A DNA stretch of 64,000 bases from Nevskiaceae bacterium (GTDB taxonomy: Bacteria; Pseudomonadota; Gammaproteobacteria; Steroidobacterales; Steroidobacteraceae): NCBI GenBank assembly GCA_018883185.1, contig VEQP01000009.1, positions 1 through 64,000 of the forward strand, read 5' to 3'. Shown here one piece after another: positions 31,510 through 40,019 of this stretch. The position numbers were made by a program, and so were the translations under genes. The first letter of the stretch is position 1, and each line of letters starts with the position of its first letter. The notes under the pieces were generated by a model. It was not told the origin of the DNA, did not search any database, and was given only the letters and a program-made list of their open reading frames with translations.

Positions 31510-32442
31510 ATGGAACTGCGTCAGTTGCGTCATTTCGTTGCCGTTGTCGACAGCGCTAACCTGTCGCGCGCGGCCGAACGCGTCGCCATCAGCCAGCCGG
31601 CACTGACCCGCAGCATCAAGAACCTGGAGGATCTGCTCGGCGTGGAGCTTCTCGAGCGCCAGCCCCGTGGGGTGGTGCCGACCGAGGCAGGACTCGCGCT
31701 TTATCACCACGCACAGATCGTGCTGAATGCCTGCCAGCGTTTAACGCGAGAGGTCCGCGAACTCGAGCGTGGAACATCGGGCACGGTCTATGTGGGCGTC
31801 GGCTCCCTCTATGCCACGCATATCACGAGTCGGGTCGCCGAAAATCTCTCGCAGTCGCAGCCTCGATTGGCTCTCGTGATCAATGAGGCCTTCTTCGAGG
31901 AATTGCTGCGTCGCTTGATCGACATGCGCCTTGATCTGATTTTCTGCAACTTTCCGCTGGTGGCGGCCTCGCCTGATCTCGTGCAGGAAGCGTTGCTGAC
32001 GGTGCGCTCGTGCATCGTCACGGGCAAGGCTCATCCCCTGGCCGGTCGGCGCGAGGTGACGCGTGCAGATCTCGCCGCCTGCCGCTGGGTGATTGCGGAT
32101 CAGCCCCATGCCCAAGACAGCTTCGAGAAGTTCTTCTCGGTGGAAGGGCTGCCGGTTCCACGAGATATTTTTCGTACCAACTCGCTCAATCTGATGCTCT
32201 CGCTGGCGGCGAGCGGGCGATTTCTGAGCCCCTTGCCCGAGCACCTCGTTGCCGAATCGGCCGTGGTCGACGAGCTGCGCGTTTTGCCGGTGTCGGGTGG
32301 GTACATCGAGCGGCAGGCGGGGCTCATTTACCGCAAGGCGGATGCCTCGCGTCCGGCGGTGGAGCACGTGCTCAAGGAATTTCGCCGCGTAGCACGCAGC
32401 ATGTCGAGTGATCAGGCGAGCGCTTCGCTCACCGGGTCATAA
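31510..32442 (+). CDS. LysR family transcriptional regulator
   Basis: A 310-residue regulator with an N-terminal winged helix (MELRQLRHFVAVVDSANLSR, then AISQPALTRSIKNLEDLLG) and a C-terminal LysR substrate-binding domain. LysR proteins usually control the divergent neighbour, here the GMC-MFS-prpE operon, through the 101-base gap. The effector is unknown. The 3' end overlaps the convergent monooxygenase gene by 31 bases. Confidence 0.93.
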   Translation: MELRQLRHFVAVVDSANLSRAAERVAISQPALTRSIKNLEDLLGVELLERQPRGVVPTEAGLALYHHAQIVLNACQRLTREVRELERGTSGTVYVGVGSLYATHITSRVAENLSQSQPRLALVINEAFFEELLRRLIDMRLDLIFCNFPLVAASPDLVQEALLTVRSCIVTGKAHPLAGRREVTRADLAACRWVIADQPHAQDSFEKFFSVEGLPVPRDIFRTNSLNLMLSLAASGRFLSPLPEHLVAESAVVDELRVLPVSGGYIERQAGLIYRKADASRPAVEHVLKEFRRVARSMSSDQASASLTGS

Positions 32443-33623
32443 GAAAACAACCCTAGCGAATCTTCATTGCGCACCGGCTGATCCCTTAGGCGCTCTGGCT
32501 GCATCCCGGCGAGTCGCTCGCCGCCAGCGGCCGATTCGTGATGGATCAGCGTAACGCGGGCATGCCGTGTGAGCTCGTAGCGGCGAAACGCCGTGATGAG
32601 CTGCGTCGGGAGTGACTGCGCGTGTGTCTCGGTGGTGCTTGCAATGACGCAGCGACCGAGAACGACCGCATCCTCGAGCGCCGAAGCCGCGCCTTGCCCG
32701 AACCACGGCATCATCGGATGCGCCGCATCGCCGAGCAGTGCGACGCGGCCTCGCGTCCATTGCGGCAGTGGCTCTCGTGCGAACAGTCCCCACTTGTGAC
32801 AGCGACCTTCCGGTGTTGCGGCAAGGATCGCGTGAACCTCAGGATGAAAGCCTTGCAGCAGCGCGGCAGCTTCGGCAACGGTGCCGGTTTGCGACCAGCC
32901 CTCTGGTTGCCACTCATCGACGCGTGCGAACGCCACGTAGTTCATCAGGCCGCCGCGGCGAACGGGGTAGCGGACGAAAAGCCGACCCGGCCCTGCGAAT
33001 ACTTTGGAGCCGGCGCTCAGGGGTACATCGGCGAGTGCTGCGAGTGGCACGAGTCCGCGCCAGGCCACGAAGCCGCCGAATCGGGGTGCGGTGGCGCCGA
33101 AGACCTGGGTGCGAACCAAGGACTTCAAGCCATCGGCCGCGATCACGGCCGTCGCGTCAACCGCATGGCGATGTGCCGTTGCATCCTCGAAGACGAGGCG
33201 CGGCGTAGCGTCTGCTGAATCGTTGGCTTCGAGCGCGATCAGACGACGATCGGTGTGCAAGCCATCCGGCGACTGCTTGAGCCATTCATCGAGCAGCACT
33301 CGGTGCAGATCGGCGCGATGCATCTGCAGGTAGGGCGCGCCATAGCGCTGCACGGTGTCACTGCGATCAAAGGCGACCAGAGTTTCGCCGCTGGCGTAGT
33401 GACAGGTCAGCATCTGCGGTGGCTCATCGGCGAGCGCACGAATGCGCTCACCGACTCCCAACCAATCGAGCGCTTTCACGGCATTCGGTGTGAGCGAAAG
33501 GCCGGCACCGACCTCGCCAACTGCACTGGCCTGCTCGTAGACCACAGCGGTTACGCCCGCTTTGCGCAGCGCCAGCGCCGTGGCCAGGCCCCCGATACCT
33601 GCACCAATGATGGCCGTCGTCAT
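32412..33623 (-). CDS. FAD-dependent aromatic monooxygenase (salicylate-hydroxylase-like)
   Basis: A 403-residue class A flavin monooxygenase. It has the FAD motif AIIGAGIGGLATALAL at the N-terminus, the DG motif near VIAADGLKSLVR and the GD motif VALLGDAAHPMMPWFGQG. Such enzymes use NAD(P)H and oxygen to hydroxylate aromatic rings, often with decarboxylation. It is last in a four-gene minus-strand operon. It overlaps the FAD oxidase by ATGA. Substrate unknown. Confidence 0.9.
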   Translation of the reverse strand: MTTAIIGAGIGGLATALALRKAGVTAVVYEQASAVGEVGAGLSLTPNAVKALDWLGVGERIRALADEPPQMLTCHYASGETLVAFDRSDTVQRYGAPYLQMHRADLHRVLLDEWLKQSPDGLHTDRRLIALEANDSADATPRLVFEDATAHRHAVDATAVIAADGLKSLVRTQVFGATAPRFGGFVAWRGLVPLAALADVPLSAGSKVFAGPGRLFVRYPVRRGGLMNYVAFARVDEWQPEGWSQTGTVAEAAALLQGFHPEVHAILAATPEGRCHKWGLFAREPLPQWTRGRVALLGDAAHPMMPWFGQGAASALEDAVVLGRCVIASTTETHAQSLPTQLITAFRRYELTRHARVTLIHHESAAGGERLAGMQPERLRDQPVRNEDSLGLFSYDPVSEALA

Positions 33624-35191
33624 GGCGGCAAACCGAGCGCGCCGGGGTTGATGAGATTCAGCGGGTCCACTTCGTTCTTGAGTTGGCGCAGCAACGATCG
33701 GAATGCCGGCGAGCGATCCTGTAAATACGGATAGGCGCGGCCGATCTGCAGGTGAGCGCCTGCATGCTGGCGCATCAACTCGACGATTGTGAGCCGTAAG
33801 CGCTCAACGTATTCACGACCTTCCGGGTTGGCGACTCCGGGTTTGAGCACGCTCTGCAATTCCGTGGGCAGCGTTGCCGCGTGCAGTGGCAGCCATTCGT
33901 CTTCCCAGTAGATCACCGGTTCGTACAGCAATGCCGATGGGCCAACGGCCGCGAACACGACGAAGACGCACACACGGTGCGCGGCGCAGTGCGCGGCCTC
34001 GCGATCGCGCAGGGCAATGAAATCGGCATGAAAGGCCGCGGCGGCCGAGTGCGGCAGGATCACGTGTAGCGGCAGCAGTCGACGACCCGCCGGGCCAACG
34101 ACCATGGGTGCGGGAAAAGGCTGCGCCTGTACGACGGCCGCCATGCTATTGGCGACTTCGCGGCCATGCTCGGCTGCCATCGTACGCAGCTCCTGCAGAT
34201 CGAGCGCCAAACGTCGCGAGTCGTGAGCCTCGCAGAGAAAATGACCGATGTAGGTTGACCCTGACAGAAATCTTCGGCCACCGCGGGCCATGCGCAGCAA
34301 CTGCTTCAGCGCTGCACCAATCCCGTGCTGTGCCCGAACCACTTGCCACAGCATGCCGAGATCCTGAGCGAGCGCCGCATCGCCTGCCGCCAAGCGCGCG
34401 AGCGCCGTTTCAAGCCCAAACATTTCGGTGGCCAGACCTCGCCGTGCGACCGCCGCCGCCGTTGTGGCGAGCGCCTCGAAGCTGTCGAAAGCGAAAGACA
34501 CGCTGTCGCGCACCGCGGGTCGCGGTTCAAGCTGCAAGGTCACCGCCGTCTTGATGCCGAGAGCCCCCGCATCACCGGTGAATAAACCGGTCAGGTCCGG
34601 GCCATAAGGTCGAAAAAAAGCTTCTCGCTCGCTGTGACCGAGGCGCGCGGTGTCTAGCGTTTCGCCCGTGCCGAGCACAACTTCAAAGCCGAGCGCAGCT
34701 GAGGCCGAGGTGCCGTGTCGCGCTGAACCGAAGGTGGCGGCCCCTTGCGACATGCCGCCGCCGAGTGTGGCTCGGGCACCGGACATCGGGCCCCAAAACT
34801 TCGCGCGTAAACCATGCGGGGCGAGTGCCGTATCAAGTTCGGCCCAAGTGCAGCCGCTTTCCGCTGTGACCGTCAGGTCGAGTGTCGAGAGGGAGCGGAT
34901 GCGTTTGAGGCCCGTCAGATCCACGATGGCCGAGTGCCCGTCGATCGGCAGGTACGCGTCGGTGTAGGACATGCCGCCGCCACGCACGTGCAACGCCGTG
35001 CGCGAAGCACGCGCGGACTGAACGATGGCGATCACCTCGGAGCGATCCTGCGGCTGAAGCACGGCGAGGGCAGGCGTGCCGCGCCGATAGACATCCTGCG
35101 AGTAGAGCGCGCAGGTTGCTGCATCGGTGATGACGCGGTCCGCGCCTATGCTTGCGCGAAAGCCCGCCAAGGCTTCAATCGCCGCCGTCAT
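33620..35191 (-). CDS. FAD-linked oxidase, vanillyl-alcohol oxidase/p-cresol methylhydroxylase type
   Basis: A 523-residue protein with the PCMH-type FAD-binding domain (HVRGGGMSYTDAYLP near residue 70, GATLGGGMSQGAATFGSARHG near 145) and the C-terminal cap ending in DPLNLINPGALG, as in vanillyl-alcohol oxidase and p-cresol methylhydroxylase. These oxidise phenolic or 2-hydroxyacid substrates. No signal peptide. It lies in an operon between the methyltransferase (8-base gap) and the monooxygenase. The aromatic-type flavoprotein pair suggests processing of an aromatic compound. Confidence 0.87.
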   Translation of the reverse strand: MTAAIEALAGFRASIGADRVITDAATCALYSQDVYRRGTPALAVLQPQDRSEVIAIVQSARASRTALHVRGGGMSYTDAYLPIDGHSAIVDLTGLKRIRSLSTLDLTVTAESGCTWAELDTALAPHGLRAKFWGPMSGARATLGGGMSQGAATFGSARHGTSASAALGFEVVLGTGETLDTARLGHSEREAFFRPYGPDLTGLFTGDAGALGIKTAVTLQLEPRPAVRDSVSFAFDSFEALATTAAAVARRGLATEMFGLETALARLAAGDAALAQDLGMLWQVVRAQHGIGAALKQLLRMARGGRRFLSGSTYIGHFLCEAHDSRRLALDLQELRTMAAEHGREVANSMAAVVQAQPFPAPMVVGPAGRRLLPLHVILPHSAAAAFHADFIALRDREAAHCAAHRVCVFVVFAAVGPSALLYEPVIYWEDEWLPLHAATLPTELQSVLKPGVANPEGREYVERLRLTIVELMRQHAGAHLQIGRAYPYLQDRSPAFRSLLRQLKNEVDPLNLINPGALGLPP

Positions 35192-35199
35192 GCGAGTGG

Positions 35200-36201
35200 T
35201 CAGTCCTTGACTGCCGTGGTGCAGTGCAGGAATGTCGGCGTGGGTCCGCTGTGCGTGACGCGCAAGCCTGCATCCGTCATCAACTGACCGAAATCACTCG
35301 CCACGAAAGCCGGTGAATAGGGCTCGCAGTTGTAGAGCGCATCAAATTTCAGCCAAAGTTTATTCGCCGCCGGCAGGTTGGGGTTGTTCGGCGCATCGAT
35401 CACCGTGAACCGGCCGCCCGGACGCAGCAGGCGATGGACTTCGCCAAGGATTTGGGTAAACAGCCGTTCCGGAACCTCGTGGAAGAGAATATAGGCAAGG
35501 ATCACGTCGTACTGCCCGGACGGCAGTCGAGTGTCCTCTGCGAGACCTTGCTGAAAGTGCACGTCGATGCCGAGATCCGTGGCGCGCTTGTGCGCGTAGC
35601 GCAGCAGCGGCAAGCCCACGTCAAGCCCGCGCACTTCGGCCTGCGTGAATCTTTGCTTGAGAGCGGTGGTGCACTGGCCGATCGAGCAGCCGAGGTCCAG
35701 CACGCGGTGGACTTTGCCATCATCGGGTGCTGCGACCAGATCGACCACTTGCTGATGCAGTTCATCCTGGTCGTTATCGCCCTGATAAAAGACCTTGGTG
35801 CCGTGGTGGAACACGTACCCAGCGAGTGAGTCGCCGCAGTAGCCGCCGGGCTGCAGGTGGATATCGAGCGTCGCGTATTTCGGTACTTCAAAGTTCGGAT
35901 CGTAGTGCAGGCGGCCCGGATGGCTGCGCTCGGCCGCATCGAGTTCCGCCTCGTAATGCGCACGCCTTTGCGCAAAACTATCGTGGAGTTTGTGCCAAGT
36001 CTGCTGCTGCTGGCTGCGCATCAGGCGCTTCCACAGCCGGGTGTAGGGTCGCGCGTCGGCATCGGGTGCTTCCGCAAAGCCCATGATGCGCGGAAACATG
36101 GCGCGGATGTTGTGGTTGCGCAGGCTCTCCATGAACGCCAGATAACTCTCGTCTTCGAGCGTGGGCGTGCGGGGCAGCAGTCCGGTCGTTCCGCGGTTCA
36201 T
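35200..36201 (-). CDS. SAM-dependent methyltransferase, paralogue of the gene at 6086
   Basis: A 333-residue protein with an N-terminal helical region, a middle block with DIHLQPGGYCGDSLAGY and NDQDELH near residues 116-153, and a class I methyltransferase domain from about residue 163 (HRVLDLGCSIGQ). The same middle block occurs in the 6086-7291 protein, so the two belong to one subfamily with an uncommon N-terminal extension. This copy has no signal peptide. It overlaps the PhyH gene by ATGA and is followed by the FAD oxidase after 8 bases. Methyl acceptor unknown. Confidence 0.85.
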   Translation of the reverse strand: MNRGTTGLLPRTPTLEDESYLAFMESLRNHNIRAMFPRIMGFAEAPDADARPYTRLWKRLMRSQQQQTWHKLHDSFAQRRAHYEAELDAAERSHPGRLHYDPNFEVPKYATLDIHLQPGGYCGDSLAGYVFHHGTKVFYQGDNDQDELHQQVVDLVAAPDDGKVHRVLDLGCSIGQCTTALKQRFTQAEVRGLDVGLPLLRYAHKRATDLGIDVHFQQGLAEDTRLPSGQYDVILAYILFHEVPERLFTQILGEVHRLLRPGGRFTVIDAPNNPNLPAANKLWLKFDALYNCEPYSPAFVASDFGQLMTDAGLRVTHSGPTPTFLHCTTAVKD

Positions 36202-37139
36202 GCCTGTTTCGCGTCCTGTCTGGCGGCCTCTAGGCTCTTGGCGAAGACATCATACTCATTGATGTCGCTCTTGCGTTCGCGGGCCCAGCGGGTCGCAAAG
36301 CCACGCGGGTACTCGGCATCGCCGTCGCGCCGTCCGTCTTCAGACCAGACGAGCGGGCATAGCGGTCCCATCGGCCGTTCGCCTGCGACCATCTCGTCAA
36401 AGCTGATGCCGGCGAGGTTGACGCAGTCCGGCCGCGGATCCCAACGAATGTCGTCACCGAAGATGCGTACGGAGACTGCGATACGCCAGATGTCCTCCGG
36501 GTTGCCGCCGGAGTAATGCAGGGTCCACGGGTGCACGACCAACAGATCGCCAGGCTGCATGTCCCAGGTCAGGAAACGCGCCGAGGGGTCGTTGCGCAGC
36601 GGCTCGGGGTTTGGGTGCGGCACGCGGTCGGGTGGCTTGATCATCTTGCGGGCGTTCGGTGAGAACAGCCAATAGCGCACATCCTGCACGTGCGAACCCG
36701 CGAGACATTCGAGCGAGTTGGCCTTGGTGATCGGCGTGAGCGGCATCCACAGCGATGGCACCATTTTGCCGCTGACCGGCCAACCCATGCGGTCGGTGTG
36801 CCAGATGGTCTTCTCTGCTGAGCGCGGCGCCTTGGCGAACATCTCATCGAAGAAAAAGTGCGCTTCTTTGGACTTCATCACCCGGCAAGCGGCTTCGGCC
36901 ATCGGCCCGTTGAAGGCGAGCTCGCGAAACTCGGCAATTGTGCGGGCCATGTACCGCCCGGGGTAGGTCGGCAGCAGGCCGAAATCCTCCTTGTTGGCGG
37001 CGATGCGCGTGGCGATCGGCAGCAGCATGTCAATCCAGTCCTGATTACATACGCCGCGCAGCAGCACACACCCGTCGCGTTCATAGGTGTCGATGTCTTC
37101 CTGAGTGATCGGATTTTGCGGACTGCGGTTGAGTGCCAT
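36198..37139 (-). CDS. Phytanoyl-CoA dioxygenase (PhyH) family oxygenase
   Basis: A 313-residue Fe(II)/2-oxoglutarate oxygenase. The HxD iron ligands are in IWHTDRMGW, and the distal His is in LLVVHPWTLHYSGGN followed by an Arg for 2-oxoglutarate in IWRIAVSVRIFGDD. It hydroxylates an unknown substrate in the cytoplasm. The ATG at 37139 has AAAGG upstream; another in-frame ATG at 37172 adds 11 residues and cannot be excluded. It is the first gene of a tightly packed operon: PhyH, methyltransferase, FAD oxidase, FAD monooxygenase. Confidence 0.87.
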   Translation of the reverse strand: MALNRSPQNPITQEDIDTYERDGCVLLRGVCNQDWIDMLLPIATRIAANKEDFGLLPTYPGRYMARTIAEFRELAFNGPMAEAACRVMKSKEAHFFFDEMFAKAPRSAEKTIWHTDRMGWPVSGKMVPSLWMPLTPITKANSLECLAGSHVQDVRYWLFSPNARKMIKPPDRVPHPNPEPLRNDPSARFLTWDMQPGDLLVVHPWTLHYSGGNPEDIWRIAVSVRIFGDDIRWDPRPDCVNLAGISFDEMVAGERPMGPLCPLVWSEDGRRDGDAEYPRGFATRWARERKSDINEYDVFAKSLEAARQDAKQA

Positions 37140-37293
37140 GACGGGACCTTTGGAGTGAATCTCAGACGCCATTCAACAACTGCGGGCCCGGGCGCGACAA
37201 TCGAATCGGCGTGAGGTGCCATAAGGCAGGTGCATGGCTGCGGGGCCATAAAGCATTGGCCGGTGCGACGATGGAGTCGCGACAATCGCTCGC

Positions 37294-38184
37294 GTGAACG
37301 CACAGCATCTGAATCCGCTTGCAGCCAGCGAGCCCGTGGGGCGGCGTGTGTCCGTGGGACATGCCGAGTTGTACGTCGAGGAGTACGGCGAGGGCGAGCC
37401 CTTGCTGCTGGTGGCGGGTCTCGGCGGCAGTGGTCGGTTCTGGGCGCAACAAGTGCCGGAGTTCGCAAAGTATTTCCGCGTCATCCTGCACGATCATCGG
37501 GGAGTCGGTCGCTCCGGTCCGGGGCCGCTCATCTCCAATGTGGGCGATATGGCGGGCGATCTGCTGCAGCTCATGGACGCGCTCGGCATCGACAGCGCCC
37601 ACCTCCTCGGTCACTCGACGGGCGGCGCCATCGGTCAACATATTGCCTTGCATGCGCCGCAGCGCATTCGCTCCCTGGTACTGAGTGCGAGCTGGGGTGG
37701 TCCGACGCCGCTGTTCGTGCAGACCTTCCATACCCGACGCGACATCCTCATCAACTCAGGGCCGCTCAATTACCTGATGGTGGGCACGCTGCTGGCCACC
37801 CCCGCTTGGTACTTGCAGCCGCGTTTCGGCAGCACGCAGGAGTATTTCCGCACTAGGCTCGCTGAATTCCCGGGGCTCGAGATCGAACTCGGTCGTCTCA
37901 ACGCCGTGATGCGGCACGATTTGCGGCACCGGCTGCAGGAGATCGATAAACCGACGTTCGTGATCGGTGCCAAGGACGATCAGCTCACTCCGCCGGGTCT
38001 GTCCGAGGAACTTGCGCAGCGCATCCCCGGTGCGCGACTCTCTCTGCTCAATGAAGGCGGGCATTTCTGCCCGCACACGGTGACCGCGACCTACAACGCG
38101 GCAGTACTCGAGTTTTTGCTCGAGCAACAGGGTCGGGAGGGGCAGACATGTCAGCCGAGGATTTCCGTCAACCGAGCGCAGTGA
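37294..38184 (+). CDS. Alpha/beta hydrolase
   Basis: A 296-residue alpha/beta hydrolase with a canonical triad: nucleophile Ser in GHSTGG, Asp in GAKDDQLTP and His in GGHFCPH. The sequence LLLVAGLGGSGRFWAQQ is the oxyanion loop. It is cytoplasmic. The start is a GTG at 37294 with no strong RBS, so the exact start is uncertain. It is divergent from the PhyH operon and overlaps the cupin gene by 37 bases. It probably cleaves an ester or C-C bond in the same pathway; a RutD-like role is possible but not shown. Confidence 0.86.
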   Translation: MNAQHLNPLAASEPVGRRVSVGHAELYVEEYGEGEPLLLVAGLGGSGRFWAQQVPEFAKYFRVILHDHRGVGRSGPGPLISNVGDMAGDLLQLMDALGIDSAHLLGHSTGGAIGQHIALHAPQRIRSLVLSASWGGPTPLFVQTFHTRRDILINSGPLNYLMVGTLLATPAWYLQPRFGSTQEYFRTRLAEFPGLEIELGRLNAVMRHDLRHRLQEIDKPTFVIGAKDDQLTPPGLSEELAQRIPGARLSLLNEGGHFCPHTVTATYNAAVLEFLLEQQGREGQTCQPRISVNRAQ

Positions 38185-38645
38185 TCAGCGGGCCCGAAGA
38201 CGGGCAGTCGCTCTGGCAGCCGTTGCCCTCGCGCGGCTATGTGACGGTGAAGTTCTCGCCGCAGAACATGCCCTATGACACCTTCTCGTCCGGAATCCAG
38301 CTGCTTCCGCCCGGATGTCACATCCGCGAGCATGGGCACCAGCAAAATCACGAGTTGGTCTTCGTGTACGAGGGTACGGGCAGCGTCACCATCGAAGGCG
38401 AGACTACGCAGCTTGAGCCTGGCTCTGCCGTGCTGTTCGGCCGCTATGCACGCCATCGCATCGACAATACAGGCGAGGTCGACATGAAACTCTTTTGGGT
38501 GTTCATGCCACCGGGTCTCGAGGACTGGTTCAATGCGATCGGTCGACCGCGCGAGCCTGGCGAACCGATGCCCGAGCCGTTCCCGCGTCCCGACAACGTC
38601 GCCGAAGTGCAGCAGCGCATGCGTTTCGTGCCGCCGCGTGGTTGA
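38148..38645 (+). CDS. Cupin domain protein
   Basis: A 165-residue single-cupin protein. The first cupin motif is visible as GCHIREHGHQQNHELVFVYEG and the second as LFGRYARHRIDNTG, giving the usual His/Glu metal ligands. Cupins include dioxygenases, isomerases and ligand sensors. GGGAGGGG lies just before the ATG. It overlaps the hydrolase upstream, and the next gene starts 4 bases after its stop. Function in the pathway is unknown. Confidence 0.84.
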   Translation: MSAEDFRQPSAVISGPEDGQSLWQPLPSRGYVTVKFSPQNMPYDTFSSGIQLLPPGCHIREHGHQQNHELVFVYEGTGSVTIEGETTQLEPGSAVLFGRYARHRIDNTGEVDMKLFWVFMPPGLEDWFNAIGRPREPGEPMPEPFPRPDNVAEVQQRMRFVPPRG

Positions 38646-38649
38646 ACGT

Positions 38650-39666
38650 ATGCGTGTACTTACCCGCAACGATCTCGAGCAGGTGTTGGGTTTCGAGGCC
38701 TGCATCGCCGAGATGCGTCGCGCGATGATTGCGACGTCGGAGCGGCGTTGCAGTCTGCCGTTGCGCCAGTTCATGCCCGTGCCCGGCCGTGCCGGAAAAC
38801 TCGGCCTGATGCCGGGGTACATCGGCGCGGCTGACAGCGGCGAAGGGGAGTGTTTCGGCGTCAAGATTGTCTCGAAGTTCGAGCGACCGGCGGGTGATGC
38901 GCATGGCTCGCACGTCGGGGCGGTGATGTTGTTCGATGCCGATACCGGCTTACCGTTGGCGCTGCTTGAGGGCGGTACGCTGACGGCGATCCGCACCGCA
39001 TCGATGACGGCACTCGCCACCGATGCGCTGGCGCGAGCGGATGCGAAACGTTTGCTGATCGTCGGCACGGGCGAGGAGGCGTGGTATCACGCACGAGCCT
39101 TGCTGCACGTGCGTCCCTTCGAGGAACTCGTGGTGTGGGGCCGAACGGCGTCACGGGCCGAGCAGTTGATCGAGCGGCTTGCCGCGCAGCTGCCGCGCGA
39201 GCGCTCGGGCGCTGTACCGCGATTGAATGTGGCTGCGGAGTTGCCGGCGGCACTGGCACGAGCCGACGTGGCCTGCACCGTGACTTCGGCCAAGGAGCCA
39301 TTCATCCGGGGCGAGTGGTTGCCGGCCGGGCTGCATTTGAATCTCGTCGGCTCAGCGATCGCGAGCACCGCCGAGGTCGATGATGAGACCGTGCGTCGCG
39401 CGCGGTTTTTCGTCGATTACCGTGATGCGGCACTGGCCGCTGCCGGTGAGTTGCTCGGGGCGATGCAACGCGGCGTCGTCGATGCGACGCACATCCGAGG
39501 CGAGATCGGCGAGGTGCTGGCCGGAACAGTGACGGGTCGTCAGGCCGTCGATGAACTGACAATCTACAAGTCGCTAGGCGTGACCACCCAGGACCTTGCT
39601 GCAGGCTGGCGCGCACTCAAGGAAGCGGAGTTACGCGGCATCGGCGGCTCTATCCAGTTATCCTGA
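38650..39666 (+). CDS. Ornithine cyclodeaminase/mu-crystallin family protein
   Basis: A 338-residue NAD(P)-dependent protein of PF02423. It has the characteristic FGVKIVSKFERP block, LLEGGTLTAIRTASMTALA, a Rossmann motif LIVGTGEEAWYHARAL, and VDDETVRRARFFVDY. Family members include ornithine and lysine cyclodeaminases, ketimine reductases and alanine dehydrogenases. It starts right after the cupin gene. The C-terminus ends inside an 18-base tandem duplication at 39654-39689. An amino-acid or imine substrate is a possible link to the oxygenases across the divergent promoter. Confidence 0.88.
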   Translation: MRVLTRNDLEQVLGFEACIAEMRRAMIATSERRCSLPLRQFMPVPGRAGKLGLMPGYIGAADSGEGECFGVKIVSKFERPAGDAHGSHVGAVMLFDADTGLPLALLEGGTLTAIRTASMTALATDALARADAKRLLIVGTGEEAWYHARALLHVRPFEELVVWGRTASRAEQLIERLAAQLPRERSGAVPRLNVAAELPAALARADVACTVTSAKEPFIRGEWLPAGLHLNLVGSAIASTAEVDDETVRRARFFVDYRDAALAAAGELLGAMQRGVVDATHIRGEIGEVLAGTVTGRQAVDELTIYKSLGVTTQDLAAGWRALKEAELRGIGGSIQLS

Positions 39667-39689
39667 ACTCGCCAGTTATCCTGCACTCG
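39654..39689 (+). repeat. 18-base tandem direct repeat spanning a stop codon
   Basis: CCAGTTATCCTGAACTCG (39654-39671) is followed directly by CCAGTTATCCTGCACTCG (39672-39689), one mismatch in 18. The first copy contains the stop codon of the cyclodeaminase-like gene, so the duplication leaves its protein unchanged. It looks like a recent slippage event. Confidence 0.9.
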
Positions 39690-39727
39690 CGCGCCTGTGG
39701 GCGCTTTCGATATCGAGGAGTTTCGAC

Positions 39728-40009
39728 ATGCAACCTGCCCCCGAGCCCGCGTTCTTTGACAATCCGGCCATCGACAATCTTATCGCCGTCACGATGGAGC
39801 TCGGCGCGGAGTTGTGGGTGCAGCGCGAGCGTATGCGCATCATCGAGAAAATTCTCGCGGAGAAGGGTGTGGTAACGGCCGAGCTCATCGAGCAGTACAC
39901 GCCTAGCGCCGAGGAGGCCGCCACCGTGCGCGCCGAGCGGGACGCCTTCGTGCAGCGACTGTTCGGGGCGTTCGCCCGCGAGACCGTCAAGGCGACGCCG
40001 GACGCCTGA
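39728..40009 (+). CDS. Small acidic helical protein of unknown function
   Basis: A 93-residue protein with RBS GAGGAG 7 bases before ATG 39728. The sequence is mostly helical, with an acidic stretch (ERMRIIEKILAEKGVVT, then LIEQYTPSAEEAA). No motif, membrane segment or signal peptide is seen. It follows the cyclodeaminase-like gene by about 60 bases and precedes the serine hydrolase in convergent orientation. I do not recognise the family. Its size and clean codon use suggest a real gene; the regular helices could mediate binding to a neighbouring enzyme. Confidence 0.7.
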   Translation: MQPAPEPAFFDNPAIDNLIAVTMELGAELWVQRERMRIIEKILAEKGVVTAELIEQYTPSAEEAATVRAERDAFVQRLFGAFARETVKATPDA

Positions 40010-40019
40010 TCGGCGCCAG

